The notes beneath the pieces are model-generated. The model ran no database searches, was not told the origin of the DNA, and saw nothing but the letters and a program-made list of their open reading frames with translations. A program made the position numbers and the translations under genes. Positions 23,410 through 24,896 of a DNA stretch of 24,896 nucleotides are shown piece by piece. The stretch's first letter is position 1. The number at the start of each line of letters is the position of its first letter. The stretch is from Candidatus Cloacimonadota bacterium (GTDB lineage: Bacteria; Cloacimonadota; Cloacimonadia; JGIOTU-2), in the NCBI GenBank assembly GCA_016932035.1, contig JAFGDR010000003.1, forward strand, positions 1 to 24,896, written 5' to 3'.

Positions 23410-23973
23410 ATGCCTAAGCTTCTTTTTCATATCTGCTGCGCACCGTGCTTTATCGCGCCATACGAACACCTCAAAAAGGAATTTGACATCACTGGCTTAT
23501 GGTACAATCCTAATATTCAACCCTACCAGGAGTTTCAAAAACGATTAGAAGAAGTGGAGCGATTTGAAAATAATCACGACCTTCGTATAATCTACCACAA
23601 AGACTATCTCCTTGAAAAATGGCTTCGGAATGTTGTTTTCAGGGAGCATGAGCGATGCAGAATATGCTATCAGGACAGACTTGAACAAACTGCCAGATAT
23701 GCGAAAAAAGGTAAATTCGATTATTTCACATCGACGCTTCTCTACAGCAAATTTCAGGATCATGAAGTCATGAAGAATATCGCAGAAACGCTTGCAAAAG
23801 AATATGGCGTGAAATTCCTGTATAGAGACCTCCGTGAATTCTGGAAAGAAGGTATCGAGCGTTCTAAAACTGAAGATATGTATCGTCAGAAATATTGCGG
23901 GTGTATTTACAGTGAAAAAGAACGATATTATCATCCTGATAAAAGAGTAAAACAAGATTCCGACCTTGTTTAA
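23410..23973 (+). CDS. queH: Epoxyqueuosine reductase QueH
   Basis: QueH performs the last step of queuosine synthesis, reducing epoxyqueuosine in tRNA to queuosine, and is unrelated to the cobalamin enzyme QueG. This 187-residue protein has all the expected cysteines: HICCAPC (Cys9, Cys10, Cys13), ERCRICYQDR (Cys83, Cys86) and KYCGCIYSEKER (Cys163, Cys165), which bind the iron-sulfur cluster and a second metal site. The segment ITGLWYNPNIQPYQEFQKRLE and FDYFTSTLLYSKFQDH are also typical of DUF208/QueH. No ribosome binding site is seen before the ATG, which follows a pyrimidine-rich repeat. The PNPOx-fold gene follows 10 bases after the stop. Confidence 0.95.
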   Translation: MPKLLFHICCAPCFIAPYEHLKKEFDITGLWYNPNIQPYQEFQKRLEEVERFENNHDLRIIYHKDYLLEKWLRNVVFREHERCRICYQDRLEQTARYAKKGKFDYFTSTLLYSKFQDHEVMKNIAETLAKEYGVKFLYRDLREFWKEGIERSKTEDMYRQKYCGCIYSEKERYYHPDKRVKQDSDLV

Positions 23974-23983
23974 AGGAAATAAT

Positions 23984-24406
23984 ATGGAAAATAACCTTAA
24001 AACAGAAATTTTCTCCTATTTCAAGCAGATGCAAACTGTCTTTTTCGCAACCTGCGATGAAGAACGCCCGTATGTTCGACCCATGCTGTTATTGTATGTT
24101 GATAAAAAATTCTGGGTAGCAACGGGTGCCAATGATGCAAAAACCCCACAGCTGAAAAACAATCCACATTTTGAGTTCTGTTATTTCATCGAAAAGGAAC
24201 AAGATCATGGCTACATTCGAGGTTCTGGAGTTGTTGAATTCATAGCTGATCTGAATTTGCGAAAGAAATTCATCGATAATTTTGGTTACATTAGACATTA
24301 TTGGCAGAAGCAAGACAACCCTAACTATATTTTACTTGAATGTATGATCAAGAATTTCGAGTTCATCCGTCCCGGTGAAAATACTTCTGATAAATTGGAA
24401 TTGTAA
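23984..24406 (+). CDS. PNPOx-like flavin-binding family protein
   Basis: A 140-residue protein of the pyridoxamine-5'-phosphate-oxidase-like split-barrel fold: VFFATCDEERPYVRPMLLLYVDKKFWVATG, then KTPQLKNNPHFEFCYF and GSGVVEFIADLNLRKKFIDNFG. The pattern is that of the small FMN- or F420-binding or haem-binding proteins rather than true PdxH, which is larger and has its own C-terminal signature. Substrate and cofactor cannot be read. I start at the ATG at 23984, preceded by AAAGGAA at 23972-23978; a TTG frame opening at 23966 overlaps the queH stop and has no such site. The DUF2461 gene begins 2 bases after its stop. Confidence 0.85.
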   Translation: MENNLKTEIFSYFKQMQTVFFATCDEERPYVRPMLLLYVDKKFWVATGANDAKTPQLKNNPHFEFCYFIEKEQDHGYIRGSGVVEFIADLNLRKKFIDNFGYIRHYWQKQDNPNYILLECMIKNFEFIRPGENTSDKLEL

Positions 24407-24408
24407 CC

Positions 24409-24896
24409 ATGGAAATATTTAAAGGTTTTGATAAAAAAACACTAATATTTTACAGGCAGCTTTCATCTCACAACAGTAGAGAGTGGTTTGAAAAACATAG
24501 AAAAGAATACGATGATTTCGTTCTGAAACCAGCGCAGGAATTCGTCATGGCAATGGGTGAGAAACTCAGAGAACTCTCACCTGACATTCATGCAATTCCA
24601 AAAGTAGATAAGACGATCTTCCGCATCCATCGAGACATCAGATTCAGTCCTGATAAAACTCCCTACAAGACCCATCTTGCTTTCTTTTTCTGGGATGGTC
24701 CGCGTAAGAAAAATGATAATCCGGGCTATTATCTGCAAATCGATGCACAGAAAGTATTCATCGGACTCGGTTTATATATTTTCCCAAAAGACATTCTCGA
24801 AACCTACCGGGAACTCATTGCCAAATCACGAGAAGCAGAGAAGCTACAAGCAATTCTCCAGCAGATCAGAGATAAAGGATACGGCGCAGGTGGTCA
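24409..24896 (+). CDS. DUF2461-family protein (TIGR02453), cut at the right edge
   Basis: The first 162 residues are visible and the frame runs off the window. The family pattern is clear: FYRQLSSHNSREWFEKHRKEYDDFVLKPAQEF, then RIHRDIRFSPDKTPYKTHLAFFFWDG, followed by GYYLQIDAQKVFIGLGLYIF. DUF2461 proteins are about 220 residues and of unknown function, so roughly the last quarter is missing. The ATG at 24409 follows the previous stop by 2 bases, suggesting a queH-PNPOx-DUF2461 transcript. No ribosome binding site is distinct from the end of the preceding gene. Confidence 0.88.
   Translation, partial: MEIFKGFDKKTLIFYRQLSSHNSREWFEKHRKEYDDFVLKPAQEFVMAMGEKLRELSPDIHAIPKVDKTIFRIHRDIRFSPDKTPYKTHLAFFFWDGPRKKNDNPGYYLQIDAQKVFIGLGLYIFPKDILETYRELIAKSREAEKLQAILQQIRDKGYGAGG

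Overview
The window reads as a stretch of a moderately AT-rich Gram-negative chromosome, probably an anaerobe. A LolA-type periplasmic lipoprotein chaperone implies an outer membrane. A butyryl-CoA-dehydrogenase-like enzyme, a QueH-type queuosine enzyme and an amino-acid decarboxylase/antiporter pair fit a fermentative lifestyle. The overall gene repertoire reminds me of the Cloacimonadota/FCB area of the tree, but that is an impression and not shown by the sequence. No rRNA, tRNA, insertion sequence or CRISPR array was seen. No stretch longer than 300 bases lacks a gene; the longest gap, about 290 bases, is at 21904-22192.

Layout. Positions 1-1173 (minus strand) hold a small Cys-rich CPWCG protein that runs off the left edge, preceded by an unrecognised integral membrane protein. 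Positions 1349-6827 (plus) form a compact housekeeping run: a divergent YchF/DUF933 GTPase, the FtsK DNA translocase, LolA, a GDP-mannose-forming guanylyltransferase and a small membrane protein. Positions 6924-16496 (plus) form a seven- or eight-gene envelope-glycan/lipid locus with overlapping or nearly touching genes: a cytidylyltransferase fused to a CobD/HisC-like PLP enzyme, a sulfotransferase, a GT2 glycosyltransferase, a CDP-alcohol phosphatidyltransferase, a Wzx-like flippase, a YfhO-family membrane protein and a second GT2 with a membrane tail. Positions 16542-21903 (minus) hold, in transcription order, an APC antiporter, a tyrosine-decarboxylase-like enzyme, a terminator hairpin, an NCS2 nucleobase permease and a TMEM175-type channel. 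Positions 22193-24896 (plus) hold an acyl-CoA dehydrogenase, QueH, a PNPOx-fold protein and a DUF2461 protein cut by the right edge.

How the genes may work together. The 6.9-16.5 kb locus is the most interesting part. One polypeptide (6924-8780) could make a phosphorylated amino-alcohol with its PLP domain and activate it as a CDP derivative with its nucleotidyltransferase domain. The CDP-alcohol phosphatidyltransferase homologue three genes later would be the natural consumer of that CDP-alcohol. Oddly, it carries Gly where the family signature ends in its fourth, catalytic-base Asp. Glycosyltransferases, a sulfotransferase and a flippase suggest the product is an exported glycan or glycolipid bearing amino-alcohol phosphate and/or sulfate. 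The antiporter/decarboxylase pair resembles the tyrosine-to-tyramine systems of enterococci and lactobacilli, which consume a cytoplasmic proton per turnover and generate proton motive force.
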